Source: Planctomycetaceae bacterium
GTDB taxonomy: Bacteria; Planctomycetota; PLA2
DNA length: 64,000 nucleotides
NCBI GenBank assembly: GCA_011525755.1
Contig: WYBS01000092.1
Span: forward strand, 1 to 64,000
Direction of reading: 5' to 3'
Positions 56,075-64,000 of this stretch are shown piece after piece. Below the pieces are notes generated by a model. It was not told the origin of the DNA. It was given only the letters and a program-made list of their open reading frames with translations, and searched no databases. A program made the translations under genes and the position numbers. Numbering within the stretch: position 1 is the first letter of the stretch; each line of letters begins with the position of its first letter.

Positions 56075-57730
56075 ATGCGCGTGCTGCTCGTCTGGCTCGC
56101 CTTGGCCAGCGCCTCCGCCGCGCTCGATCGACATCCGTGGACGGAGGCGACCGAGGCATGGGACGGCTGCTTCGTCGTCGAGACGAACACGTTCCCGGAG
56201 GTCGGCCGGGAGGTCGCCGCGCACCTCCGCCGCGCGCAGGCGTTCTTCGAGGACCGCTTCGGCCCGGTCGACGCGCGGCGGCCGATGCGGATCGCGCTCT
56301 TCCGGACGAAGGACGAGTACCGGCGTCTGGGCGAGGGGGTTTCGGGGGCCGTCGGCCACTTCGACGGGGCACTCGACCGGTGCGCGCTCGTGTGGGACGG
56401 CACGCTCGGCGAGACCGGCTGGCCCGTCGCGGTCCACGAGGCGGCGCACCACTGGTTCCGCCGCCGCCACCCCGACGCGCGGCCGCCGAGCTGGTACGGC
56501 GAGGGCATCGCGTGCTTCTTCGAGGGGCTCATGGATCCGACCGCGGAGCGCGGCGCCGCGCGCCTCCGCGTGCGGGCGGCGCAGGCGGCGCTCGAGGGGG
56601 GCGAGGCGAGCCTTGACGCGCTCCTCGCGACGCGCGCGCAGGTGCGCGAAGGCAGGCTCGTCCTCGACGCGGGCGAGGCGGACGCGCCCGGACTGCCGCC
56701 GATCCGCTTCTACGGCCTCGCGTGGAGCCTCGTCCACTTCCTCGCCACGGACGCGCGCCACAAGGAGGCCTTCCGGCGCTTCGAGCTGCGGCTCTTCGCC
56801 GCGCGCCCGCGCCCCGGCTCGGAGGAGGCGCTCGCGCGGACGCTCCTCGCGGAGGAGTGCGGCGACCTGGAGGCGATCGAGGCGCAGTGGCACGAGCACG
56901 TCCGGTCGCTTCCCGAGCCGAGGCTCGCGCCGTCGGCCCCCGCCTACCCTTGGGAGTTCGTCTCGGGGAACCCCTACGTGCGCTACGCCGCACTGCGCCG
57001 CATCGAGGCGGGGCCCCTTCCCGCGGACCTGCGGCCGGGCGCGCTCCGATGCCTCGCCGACGACGACATCGCGGTCCGCGCCGCGGCGTGCCGCGCGCTT
57101 CAGGGCGCGATGGGCGAGGATGCGGTGCCCGGCATGATCGAGGCGCTCGACCTCGGCGACCCGGAGATGAAGGAGACGGCGCTGCGCGCGCTCGCGTTCC
57201 CCGGCGCGACGGCCGCGGTCGAGCGGCTGCTCCTCGAGCGCGACGACCGGCACGGCGCGCTGCGCGCCCTCGCGGCGATCGGCGACGCGCGCGCGAACCA
57301 CCTGATGGCGGCCGCGCTCAAGGACCCGCTGCTCCCGGCGGGCCTCCGCGCGCGGTGCACGGAGGCGCTGCGGAGGCACGGGGAGGCGGCGCGGATCCCG
57401 GACGCGCTCGTCCCGAGCCGCGCCGACGCCCCATGCACCGCCTCGGCCCCCGCAGCCCCCCCCGATCCGGAGAAGGTGGCGCGGCTCCTCGCGACGCTCC
57501 GCGACCTGACCGCGGACCGCGCCGCGGCCTGCCGCGATCTCGGCCGCATGGGGGCCGAGGACGCGGTGCCCGCGCTGAAGCGCCTCTGCCGCTCGCGCGT
57601 GGAGGAGCGCGTGCGCCTCGAGGCGATCCGCGCGCTCGTCGCGATCACCGGCGAGACGCGCGGCTTCGAGCCAGCGCAGGCCGCCTCCGCGCGCGAGGCG
57701 GCCTACCGCGCCTGGGCGGAAGAGGACTGA
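56075..57730 (+). CDS. secreted gluzincin-like metalloprotease with HEAT repeats
   Basis: A 551-residue protein with a signal peptide (1-16). The peptidase_MA/DUF1570-like domain contains H121-E122-A-A-H125 (VHEAAHHWF) and, 25 residues on, GEGIACFFEG, supplying a likely third zinc ligand. From about 300 to the end it is HEAT-like helical repeats (VRAAACRALQGAMGEDAVPGMI, VRLEAIRALVAITGE). An Ala/Pro linker at about 461-468 (ASAPAAPP) is a translated copy of the C-rich repeat. It diverges from the HEAT gene at 54817 and is probably exported, with unknown substrate. Confidence 0.85.
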   Translation: MRVLLVWLALASASAALDRHPWTEATEAWDGCFVVETNTFPEVGREVAAHLRRAQAFFEDRFGPVDARRPMRIALFRTKDEYRRLGEGVSGAVGHFDGALDRCALVWDGTLGETGWPVAVHEAAHHWFRRRHPDARPPSWYGEGIACFFEGLMDPTAERGAARLRVRAAQAALEGGEASLDALLATRAQVREGRLVLDAGEADAPGLPPIRFYGLAWSLVHFLATDARHKEAFRRFELRLFAARPRPGSEEALARTLLAEECGDLEAIEAQWHEHVRSLPEPRLAPSAPAYPWEFVSGNPYVRYAALRRIEAGPLPADLRPGALRCLADDDIAVRAAACRALQGAMGEDAVPGMIEALDLGDPEMKETALRALAFPGATAAVERLLLERDDRHGALRALAAIGDARANHLMAAALKDPLLPAGLRARCTEALRRHGEAARIPDALVPSRADAPCTASAPAAPPDPEKVARLLATLRDLTADRAAACRDLGRMGAEDAVPALKRLCRSRVEERVRLEAIRALVAITGETRGFEPAQAASAREAAYRAWAEED

Positions 57731-57741
57731 ATCCCGCGCGC

Positions 57742-57747
57742 TACAAT
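57742..57747 (+). promoter_or_regulatory. -10 element of the RNase D gene
   Basis: TACAAT then 8 nt then the TTG start, exactly the hexamer and spacing seen at pckA. No Shine-Dalgarno is present, which argues for a leaderless message with a TTG start. Confidence 0.5.
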
Positions 57748-57755
57748 CCGCGCCC

Positions 57756-58862
57756 TTGGCGGAACTGGTCGACACCCCCGACGCCCTCGGGCGCGCGATC
57801 GCGGCGCTCCGGGAGGAGCCCGAGCTCGCGTTCGACACCGAGACCGACTCCTTCTTCGCCTACCGCGCGCGGATCTGCCTGCTGCAGGCGTCGGTGCGGG
57901 GCCACGACTTCCTGATCGACCCGCTCCAGGGCCTCGACCTCGCGCCGCTCGGCGAGATCCTCGCCGACCCGGGGCGGGAGACCGTCCTCCACGCGGCCGA
58001 GAACGACGTCATCCTCCTGAAGCACCAGTTCGGCTGGCGGATCGGGAGGCTCTTCGACACGCAGGTCGCGTGCTTCGTCCTCGGCTGGAAGCCCTACTCG
58101 CTCGCGGGGATCCTCGAGGCGCGCTTCGGGCGAAAGCTCGACAAGTCGCAGCAGCGGAGCGACTGGAGGCAGCGGCCCCTCGCGAAGGAGCAGATCGCCT
58201 ACGCGGCGGAGGACACCTGCCATCTCCTGGACCTCGCCCGCGCCTTGAAGGAGGGGGCTTCGGGGGCCGGGCGCACGGAGGAGATCGAGTCCGAGTGCGC
58301 GCGGATCGCGGCGCGCGAGTGGACGCCCGAGCCCTTCGATCCCGAGGGGTTCCGCCGGCTCGACAAGGACCTGCGCGGGGTGCCGCAGCGGATCCTCCGG
58401 GACCTCTTCCTCCTCCGCGAGACGGAGGCGGAGAAGCGGAACCGCGCGCCCTACCGGATCGCGCCCGACTCCGCGCTCGTCCTGCTCGCGAGGGGTGCGG
58501 CGGGCAACCCGCCGCGCGGCGTGCCCCCGAGCTTCTGGCACCGCTACAAGGAGGACGTGCGCCGGATCGTCGCGGACGCGCAGCGCGAGGGCCCCCTCCC
58601 CCCGCGCCCCCCTCCCCGGAAGAACGACGCGGGCCCGCTCCCGCCCGACGCGCGCGAGCGGTTCGAGCGGCTCCGGCGCTGGCGCGCGGCCGCCGCCGAG
58701 AAGCGCGGCGTCGAGACCTTCGTCGTCGCGAAGAACGAGTTGCTCATGAAGATCGCGCTCTCGGCGCCCTCGACAATCGACGGGCTCAGGGAGCACATGG
58801 AGCCCTTCCGGCTGCGCGAGTACGGCGAGGCGATCCTTTTGGCCCTGCGCGGCGCGGGCTAG
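57756..58862 (+). CDS. rnd: ribonuclease D
   Basis: RNase D is a 3'-5' exonuclease that trims tRNA precursors. The 368-residue protein has the DEDDy active-site motifs: AFDTETDSFF (26-35), HAAENDVILLKHQFG and YAAEDTCHLLDL. HRDC-like helical domains follow (REAEKRNRAP-type and GLREHMEPFRLREYGEAIL). The TTG start is chosen because MAELVDTPDALG is the usual opening and the -10 fits. A GASGAG linker and a Pro-rich stretch (PLPPRPPPR) coincide with C/G-run repeats. The stop shares bases with the sod -10. Confidence 0.92.
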   Translation: MAELVDTPDALGRAIAALREEPELAFDTETDSFFAYRARICLLQASVRGHDFLIDPLQGLDLAPLGEILADPGRETVLHAAENDVILLKHQFGWRIGRLFDTQVACFVLGWKPYSLAGILEARFGRKLDKSQQRSDWRQRPLAKEQIAYAAEDTCHLLDLARALKEGASGAGRTEEIESECARIAAREWTPEPFDPEGFRRLDKDLRGVPQRILRDLFLLRETEAEKRNRAPYRIAPDSALVLLARGAAGNPPRGVPPSFWHRYKEDVRRIVADAQREGPLPPRPPPRKNDAGPLPPDARERFERLRRWRAAAAEKRGVETFVVAKNELLMKIALSAPSTIDGLREHMEPFRLREYGEAILLALRGAG

Positions 58863-58865
58863 AAT
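58860..58865 (+). promoter_or_regulatory. -10 element of the superoxide dismutase gene
   Basis: TAGAAT overlaps the stop codon of the RNase D gene and precedes the ATG by 6 nt. No Shine-Dalgarno lies between. Confidence 0.5.
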
Positions 58866-58871
58866 CGCCGC

Positions 58872-59492
58872 ATGGCACACGAACTGCCCTCCCTCCCGTA
58901 TGCCTTCGACGCGCTCGAGCCGCATATCGACGCGCGGACGATGGAGATCCACCACGGAAAGCACCACGCCGCCTACGTGACGAACCTGAACAAGGCGCTC
59001 GAGGCGGAACCGAAGCTCGCGGCGAAGACGCTCGACGCCCTGATCTCCGACCTCGGCAGCGTGCCGGAGAAGATCCGGGTTGCCGTGCGCAACAACGGCG
59101 GCGGCCACTGGAACCACTCCTTCTTCTGGACGCTCATGGGGCCGAAGAAGGGCGGCGCCCCGAAGGGCGCGCTCGCCGACGGGATCTCCTCCGCGTTCGG
59201 CAGCTTCGACAAGTTCAAGGAGCAGTTCGCGGCGGCGGCGATGGGCCGGTTCGGCTCGGGCTGGGCGTGGCTCGGCCAGAAGCCGGACAAGAGCCTCTGC
59301 ATCTGCTCGACGCCCAACCAGGACAACCCCCTGATGAAGGGGATCGTCGACTGCGACTGCAAGCCGCTCCTCGGCCTCGACGTCTGGGAGCACGCCTACT
59401 ACCTCAAGTACCAGAACCGGCGCGCGGACTACGTCGGGGCGTTCTGGAACGTGGTCGACTGGGACGCGGTCGCGAAGCGTCTCGGGAACTAG
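58872..59492 (+). CDS. sodA: superoxide dismutase, Mn-type
   Basis: A 206-residue Fe/Mn-family enzyme that converts superoxide to H2O2 and O2. Metal ligands are H27 (MEIHHGKHH), H82 (NHSFFW), D170 and H174 ([10 protein letters not shown]). The [12 protein letters not shown] and NQD (Q150) signatures favour manganese over iron; cambialistic use cannot be excluded. Four Cys residues near 143-163 are unusual for the family. No signal peptide, so cytoplasmic. Confidence 0.95.
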   Translation: MAHELPSLPYAFDALEPHIDARTMEIHHGKHHAAYVTNLNKALEAEPKLAAKTLDALISDLGSVPEKIRVAVRNNGGGHWNHSFFWTLMGPKKGGAPKGALADGISSAFGSFDKFKEQFAAAAMGRFGSGWAWLGQKPDKSLCICSTPNQDNPLMKGIVDCDCKPLLGLDVWEHAYYLKYQNRRADYVGAFWNVVDWDAVAKRLGN

Positions 59493-59495
59493 CGG

Positions 59496-60287
59496 ATGAT
59501 CCATGCCCGCGTCCTCGGGGTCGCCCAGGACGCGGGCGTGCCGCACGTCGGATGCGCGTGCCCGCGGTGCGAGCGGTTCCGCGACGCGCCGCTCCTGCCC
59601 GCCTGCCTCGGGATCGCGGGCGCGCGCACGTACCTGATCGACGCGACGCCCGCGCTGCCGCAGCAGGTGCGGATGATGCCGTCGTTCCCGGCGGCGATCT
59701 TCCTCACGCACGCGCACATGGGGCACGTGGCGGGGCTCTGGCAGCTCGGCGAGGAGGCGTACGGCGCGCGCGGGATCACGGTGCACGCGCCGGAGGGCGT
59801 ATGCGCGTTCCTCCGTGACAACGAGCCGTGGCGAAGGCTCCTCGAGAGGAACCTCATGCTCGCGCCCCTCGCGGCGGGAAGCGGGGTGGAGCTCGAGGAG
59901 GGGCTTCTCGTGGAGTCGTTCCCGGTGAACCACCGGGGCGGCGACACGGTCGGCTACTTCGTGGAGGGGCCCTCGCGCCGGATCCTCTACCTGCCCGACA
60001 TCGACCGCTGGGACCTCGACCTCGGGGCGCTCCTCGCGCGGTGCGACCTCGCGCTCCTCGACGGGACGTTCTGGCGCCGCGGCGAGATCGGCCGGCAGGG
60101 CGACGTGCCGCACCCGCCGATCTCGGAAACACTCGACCTGCTGTCCCCCGAGGAGGCGGCGAAGGTCCGGTTCTTCCACCTGAACCACACGAACCCGGTG
60201 CTCGATCCGGACGGGCCGACGGCCCTCGTCGCGGTGCAGGGTGACCTGATCCCCCTGCAGGTAGGCCCCCGGAGCCCGCCCAGTTAG
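59496..60287 (+). CDS. PqqB-like metallo-beta-lactamase-fold hydrolase
   Basis: A 263-residue protein starting [20 protein letters not shown], the hallmark of PqqB-like hydrolases (two Cys pairs that can hold zinc). The canonical HxHxDH motif reads HAHMGH, so the Asp is replaced by Gly and typical di-zinc hydrolysis may be impaired. [13 protein letters not shown] and [15 protein letters not shown] fit the family. No other PQQ genes are near, so PQQ synthesis itself is unlikely. It starts 3 nt after the sod stop. Confidence 0.85.
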   Translation: MIHARVLGVAQDAGVPHVGCACPRCERFRDAPLLPACLGIAGARTYLIDATPALPQQVRMMPSFPAAIFLTHAHMGHVAGLWQLGEEAYGARGITVHAPEGVCAFLRDNEPWRRLLERNLMLAPLAAGSGVELEEGLLVESFPVNHRGGDTVGYFVEGPSRRILYLPDIDRWDLDLGALLARCDLALLDGTFWRRGEIGRQGDVPHPPISETLDLLSPEEAAKVRFFHLNHTNPVLDPDGPTALVAVQGDLIPLQVGPRSPPS

Positions 60288-60297
60288 ACTTCCCGGC

Positions 60298-61479
60298 ATG
60301 TATCCCGATGCCGTGCGCGAAGGGCTCCGCGCGGAGCTCGACACCATCCGCAACGAGGGCCGCTACAAGGACGAGCGCGTGATCGTGACGCCGCAGGGCG
60401 CTCACATCCGCGTGCAGGGCGGCCGCGAGGTCCTGAACTTCTGCGCGAACAACTACCTCGGCCTCTCGTCGCACCCGCGGATCATCGCGGCGGCGAGAAA
60501 GGCGCTCGACGACCACGGCTACGGGATGAGCTCGGTGCGGTTCATCTGCGGCACGCAGGACCTGCACAAGGAGCTCGAGCGCGCGGCGGCGCAGTTCCTC
60601 GGGATGGAGGACTCGATCCTCTACGTCGCGTGCTGGGACGCGAACGGCGGGCTCTTCGAGACGCTCCTGGGCGAAGGCGACGCGATCGTCTCCGACGCGC
60701 TGAACCACGCGTCGATCATCGACGGGATACGGCTCTGCAAGGCGGCGCGGTTCCGGTACGCGAACGCGGACATGGGGGATCTCGAGAGCAAGCTCAAGGA
60801 GGCGCGCGCGGGCGGGGCGAAGCGATTGATGATCGCGACCGACGGCGTGTTCTCGATGGACGGCAACATCGCGCCCTTGAAGGAGATCTGCGCGCTCGCG
60901 GAGCGCTTCGACGCGATGGTGATGGTCGACGACTCGCACGCGACCGGGTTCATCGGGGAGACGGGGCGCGGGACTTGGGAGCACTGCGGCGTCGAGGGGA
61001 AGGTGGACATCATCACGTCGACCCTCGGCAAGGCGCTCGGGGGGGCTTCGGGGGGGTTCACGGCGAGCCGGAAGGAGGTCGTCGACGTGCTGCGCAACCG
61101 GTCGCGGCCGTACCTCTTCTCGAACACGCTGCCGCCGCCGATCGCGGCGGGCGCGCTCGAGGCGTTCAGGCTCCTCTCGTCCTCGGGCGACCTCGTGAGG
61201 AGGTTGAAGGAGAACACGAAGCGGTTCCGTGACGGGATCACGAAGGCGGGGTTCGAGGTGAAGCCGGGGGTGACGCCGATCGTGCCGATCATGCTCTACG
61301 ACGAGCGGAAGGCCCACGACATGGCCAAGGCGCTCCTCGAGAAGGGCATCTACGTGATCGGTTTCTCGTACCCCGTCGTCCCGAAGGGCCAGGCTCGGAT
61401 CCGCGTGCAGCTCTCGGCCGCGCACTCGCCGGAGGACATCGACCGCTGCATCGCCGCGTTCGCGCAGGTCAACCGCTGA
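60298..61479 (+). CDS. kbl: glycine C-acetyltransferase (2-amino-3-ketobutyrate CoA ligase)
   Basis: Kbl cleaves 2-amino-3-ketobutyrate with CoA to glycine and acetyl-CoA in threonine degradation. The 393-residue PLP enzyme has [47 protein letters not shown] and the PLP lysine in TLGKALGGA (about 245), all close to known Kbl. TAGACT stands 7 nt before the ATG. Threonine dehydrogenase is not adjacent. The GGASGG stretch after the lysine coincides with a G-rich copy of the dispersed repeat. Confidence 0.95.
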   Translation: MYPDAVREGLRAELDTIRNEGRYKDERVIVTPQGAHIRVQGGREVLNFCANNYLGLSSHPRIIAAARKALDDHGYGMSSVRFICGTQDLHKELERAAAQFLGMEDSILYVACWDANGGLFETLLGEGDAIVSDALNHASIIDGIRLCKAARFRYANADMGDLESKLKEARAGGAKRLMIATDGVFSMDGNIAPLKEICALAERFDAMVMVDDSHATGFIGETGRGTWEHCGVEGKVDIITSTLGKALGGASGGFTASRKEVVDVLRNRSRPYLFSNTLPPPIAAGALEAFRLLSSSGDLVRRLKENTKRFRDGITKAGFEVKPGVTPIVPIMLYDERKAHDMAKALLEKGIYVIGFSYPVVPKGQARIRVQLSAAHSPEDIDRCIAAFAQVNR

Positions 61480-61553
61480 CCTGCCTGCCCAGCTTCCGCA
61501 CGGGGATCGAAGCCGCGACGAAGGCTCCCCTGCCTGCGAAGTGAGCTCCGCAC

Positions 61554-61818
61554 TCAGGCGGGCCGGGCAGCGTGGAACCCTTCGCGACGGGCGGCGGCAA
61601 GGATCTGCTCGTCGAAGCTCAGGAACGCCCGCCGGCGCGGGCGATATTCGAAGGCGACGACGGCAGCGGCGAGTTGCAGCGCGTCCGCGGCCCTCAGCGG
61701 GTGGACGCGGAGGACGCGCGCGGCCTCCCTCGCGGACCGCGGGGAGGCCGTCGACCTCGTCCCACCGTCCTGGATTCGGCTGGCTACGCCGCCGCCATAC
61801 TTCGTCAGGCCTCCTCAC
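61554..61818 (-). pseudogene. decayed PIN-domain (VapC-like) toxin remnant
   Basis: On the minus strand the last 60 codons read as a PIN-domain C-terminus: VLRVHPLRAADALQLAAAVV, then AFLSFDEQILAAARREGF and a TGA at 61554. The matching upstream part, RWDEVDGLPAVRE, is one frame away. Removing one G in GAGGGAGGCC (61722-61731) would rejoin them. The first half of a PIN domain (first catalytic Asp) is missing. A short frame just upstream ends RPTSLLTERYGEEA-stop and may be an antitoxin tail. It fills part of the 430-base gap 61480-61909, in which I see no intact gene. Confidence 0.6.
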
Positions 61819-61909
61819 CGTATCTCTCCGTCAACAGGCTCGTCGGCCTTCCTCGACTGGCAGCGGCTCGCTTAGCCTCGGTCCTTACGGCCGACTTTTC
61901 GGACAGACC

Positions 61910-62722
61910 CTAGGTCCGCGCGGCCCGCGACGACCGCAGGTAGGCAAGCCAGTAGACGCCGGCGACGAGCAGCGTGCCGCCGACGACGTTGCCGGCGGTC
62001 ACGGCGAGGAGGTTCCGCACCGCGCCCCCGGACGACACGAGGCCGTGCTCGTCCAGCGCGAGGCCATAGGGCAGGAAGAACCAGTTGGCGATCGAGTGCT
62101 CGAGTCCGATCGCCACGAACGCCGTGATCGGGAAGAGGACCGCGAGGATCCGGTCCGTCACGCTACGCCCGCCCATCGCGAGCCACACCGCGAGGCAGAC
62201 GAGCGCGTTGCAGAGCACGCCGCGCGCGAACGCCCCGACGAGCGAGAGCTCCGCCTTCGCGGCCGCGATCCGGACCGCGGTGTCGCCGACCGCGCCGACA
62301 CTGAGGCTCGCGAGATCGCCCAGGAGCACGAGCAGGACCGTCCCGATGCAGCCCGCCACGTTGCCGGCGTAGACGAGCAGCCAGTTCCGCGCGACCTCGC
62401 GGATGCCGATGAGGCGGCTCGCCCACGCCATCGCGATGAGGTTGTTGCCGGTGAAGAGCTCCGCGCCCGCGACGACCACGAGCACGAGGCCGAGGCAGAA
62501 GCCCACGCCGCCGAGCAGGCGGGTCACGCCGAAGCCCAGCGTCGAGTCCGTGACGATCACCGTGAACAGCAGCGCGCCGAGCGAGATGAACGCCCCCGCG
62601 AGCACCGCCAGCACGAGCAGCGTCACCGTGTCCGTGCGCGCCTTCGCCACGCCGAGGCTCTCGACCTTCCTCGCGATCTCGGCCGGCGGGTGAGCGTCGG
62701 GGTGGCCCGGGTCCATGGTCAT
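61910..62722 (-). CDS. formate/nitrite channel (FNT family)
   Basis: A 270-residue pentameric channel subunit with about six membrane helices. Family motifs include GAELFTGNNLIAMAW, ARNWLLVYAGNVAGC, GVLCNALVCLAVWLA and EHSIANWFFLPYGL. It could carry formate, nitrite or a related small anion; sequence alone does not decide. The ATG overlaps the stop of the upstream CnaB-like gene (ATGA). Confidence 0.92.
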   Translation of the reverse strand: MTMDPGHPDAHPPAEIARKVESLGVAKARTDTVTLLVLAVLAGAFISLGALLFTVIVTDSTLGFGVTRLLGGVGFCLGLVLVVVAGAELFTGNNLIAMAWASRLIGIREVARNWLLVYAGNVAGCIGTVLLVLLGDLASLSVGAVGDTAVRIAAAKAELSLVGAFARGVLCNALVCLAVWLAMGGRSVTDRILAVLFPITAFVAIGLEHSIANWFFLPYGLALDEHGLVSSGGAVRNLLAVTAGNVVGGTLLVAGVYWLAYLRSSRAART

Positions 62723-64000
62723 CGCATCGTGATCGCCAAGCTCGACTCGGTCCCGGGAGTCGTGTCCATGGCCGCCTCGCCCAGCGCGTCGCCGAGCGCG
62801 GCCCGCACGTGCATCCGCCCCTCGAAGAGCCGCTCGACCCGAAGCCGCCCGGCCGCGTCCGTCTTGCCGCCCACCTTCCGCGAGAAGCCGCCCTCCGTGG
62901 CGAGCGTGATCTCCGCGCCCTCCACCGGCGTGCCCATCGCGTCCTTCACCTCCACGACGAGCGTCGACTCCTTGCCGCCCCGCAGGTCGAGCTCCCGGGG
63001 CGGCGTCGTCGGGTCGAGCTCGATCTCCTTCACGACCACGAGCTCGCCGTCGGCCCGCGACACGAAGCGGTAGAGGCCCGGGCCGAAGTCGGAGAGCGTC
63101 TGCTCCCCGTCCGCGAGCTTCAGCGCGACGACCGGCGGCGCCTTGCCGCGCACCGAGAAGATCGCGACCGACGCGCCCGGCGATGACACGAGCCTGAGCG
63201 TTCCCCCGCGCGCGAGGGCCGCGCCCACCCGCAGCCCCTCCGCGGGCACCTCGATCACCCTCGCGAACTCGAGACACCCCGGCGCCCGCACGCGCAGGTC
63301 GTAGGACCCGGGAGCGAGCCCCTCGAACACCGCGGGCGTGAGGGAGACCTTCCGCGCGACGGGCGGATCGAAGCGCGCGGCGAGCTCCACGGTGAAAAGC
63401 GAGGCGCCGGTCACGTCGACAAGGAGCCGCGCCTCGCCGAAGCGCGACGTGGCGACGAGGTCCACCGGCGAGCCCGGCCGCGCCGAGACCGCCACGGGGA
63501 AGTGGCGGTCGGGCGCGGCCTCGACCTGCTGCCACCTCGCCGGAAGGCGATCGAACGCGAACCGCCCCTCGCGATCCGTCGTCACCTCGCGGCCGCCGCA
63601 CCTGACCTTCGCGCCCGCGAGCGGGAACCCCGCGTCGCTCCGGAGCCTCCCCGAGAGCGGCAGGTGGTCCCTCACCTCGAGCAGGTACGGCCCCCCGCGC
63701 CCCCCCTCCTCGATCGTGCCGAGCGGCGCCTCGAGCGAGGCGCCCAGGGCGTCCGCCGAGGCGAGCCGGACCGCGGAGAGCGGCACTCCCCCGAAGAGGA
63801 AGCGCCCCTGCGCGTCGCTGTAGCCGTACGCGACCTCCGCGCCGCCCGCGTCGAGCGCGCTCACGCGGACGCCCGCGGCCGGGGCGCCCTCGCGGACGGT
63901 GCGGCCCGCGACGGCGGCGCCGCGGGCGAGCGAGAGCGTGACCTCGTCGCCGAGCGCGCCCGCGTCGAGGCGCACCGAGGCGTCGAGGAACCCCGGCGCG
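62719..64000 (-). CDS. carboxypeptidase-regulatory-like secreted protein, 5' end outside the window
   Basis: At least 426 codons of a protein that continues past the right edge. It is a string of beta-sandwich domains of the CnaB/carboxypeptidase regulatory type: VREGAPAAGVRVSALDAGG..YSDAQGRFLFGG, GFPLAGAKVRCGGREVTTDREGRFAFDRLP, FEGLAPGSYDLRVRAPG and GTPVEGAEITLATEGG..KTDAAGRLRVERL. The high-GC3 frame is open to the window end. Export is expected, but the signal peptide is not visible. Overlap with the FNT gene suggests one operon. Confidence 0.82.
   Translation of the reverse strand, partial: APGFLDASVRLDAGALGDEVTLSLARGAAVAGRTVREGAPAAGVRVSALDAGGAEVAYGYSDAQGRFLFGGVPLSAVRLASADALGASLEAPLGTIEEGGRGGPYLLEVRDHLPLSGRLRSDAGFPLAGAKVRCGGREVTTDREGRFAFDRLPARWQQVEAAPDRHFPVAVSARPGSPVDLVATSRFGEARLLVDVTGASLFTVELAARFDPPVARKVSLTPAVFEGLAPGSYDLRVRAPGCLEFARVIEVPAEGLRVGAALARGGTLRLVSSPGASVAIFSVRGKAPPVVALKLADGEQTLSDFGPGLYRFVSRADGELVVVKEIELDPTTPPRELDLRGGKESTLVVEVKDAMGTPVEGAEITLATEGGFSRKVGGKTDAAGRLRVERLFEGRMHVRAALGDALGEAAMDTTPGTESSLAITMR

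Noticed and set aside
59496-60287. PQQ biosynthesis gene pqqB
   Set aside because: No pqqA, pqqC, pqqD or pqqE is nearby and the metal-binding motif differs, so only PqqB-like is claimed.
61541-61913. Plus-strand open frames in the gap after kbl
   Set aside because: Their composition is shadow-like, and the minus strand of the same bases shows recognisable PIN-domain remnants.

Overview
The window is dense, very GC-rich bacterial DNA (about one gene per 1.1 kb, codon third positions almost always G or C). It looks chromosomal and mostly housekeeping. Several features point to an uncultured Gram-negative of the Planctomycetota type. These are a coaE-rho pair, an LpxC-FabZ fusion beside lpxA and an Omp85 gene, futalosine-pathway menaquinone genes, an ECF-type sigma factor next to a zinc-ribbon Ser/Thr kinase, several secreted HEAT-repeat proteins and a gluzincin-HEAT protein. 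The phylum assignment is an inference and no rRNA is present.

Layout. 1-7.4 kb: the 3' part of an unrecognised gene, a membrane metallophosphoesterase, and a tripartite efflux operon (membrane fusion protein, RND pump, TolC-like lipoprotein). 7.5-9.1 kb: ATP-dependent PEP carboxykinase. 9.1-12.1 kb: a molybdate operon modA-modB-modC plus a regulator that joins a copy of the ModC C-terminal domain to a ModE helix-turn-helix. 12.3-14.9 kb: rpsB-tsf-frr. 15-21.6 kb: unknown gene, Gfo/Idh oxidoreductase, lpxA, lpxC-fabZ and bamA (lipid A and outer-membrane assembly). 21.8-28.2 kb: dnaB, rplI, rpsR, rpsF, pth, rplY, prs, a short glmU and tRNA-Gln(TTG). 28.2-33 kb: cinA, ychF, tatC and a membrane coiled-coil/BRCT-like protein. 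33.2-35.3 kb (plus strand): coaE-rho. 35.3-46 kb (minus): lytic transglycosylase, large HEAT protein, recG, a double universal stress protein, two secreted or metallo-hydrolase genes and a CnaB-like secreted protein. 46.1-51 kb (plus): mqnC-mqnE-moaD-ispG-moaE-ppsR. 51.2-54.8 kb: sigma factor, kinase and a Sel1-repeat protein. 54.8-64 kb: HEAT protein, gluzincin, RNase D, Mn-type SOD, PqqB-like hydrolase, kbl, a decayed PIN toxin, a formate/nitrite channel and the 3' part of another secreted beta-sandwich protein.

How the genes fit together. Molybdate import (modABC) and molybdopterin synthase (moaD, moaE), with a formate/nitrite channel, suggest a molybdoenzyme-based respiration using menaquinone made by MqnC/MqnE. 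No such enzyme is in the window. The lpx genes, BamA, TolC and BRCT-like protein define a lipid A-containing outer membrane, possibly with a 3-amino sugar.

Two gene-expression patterns recur. Many transcription units have a TANAAT-like hexamer only 6-12 nt before the start codon and no Shine-Dalgarno, which suggests leaderless mRNAs. Genes inside operons are joined by ATGA/GTGA/TTGA overlaps at 12 junctions. A short C-rich repeat (consensus GGCCCCCGGAGCCCCCCCG) is scattered through many gene boundaries. No CRISPR array, insertion sequence, prophage or rRNA operon was seen.
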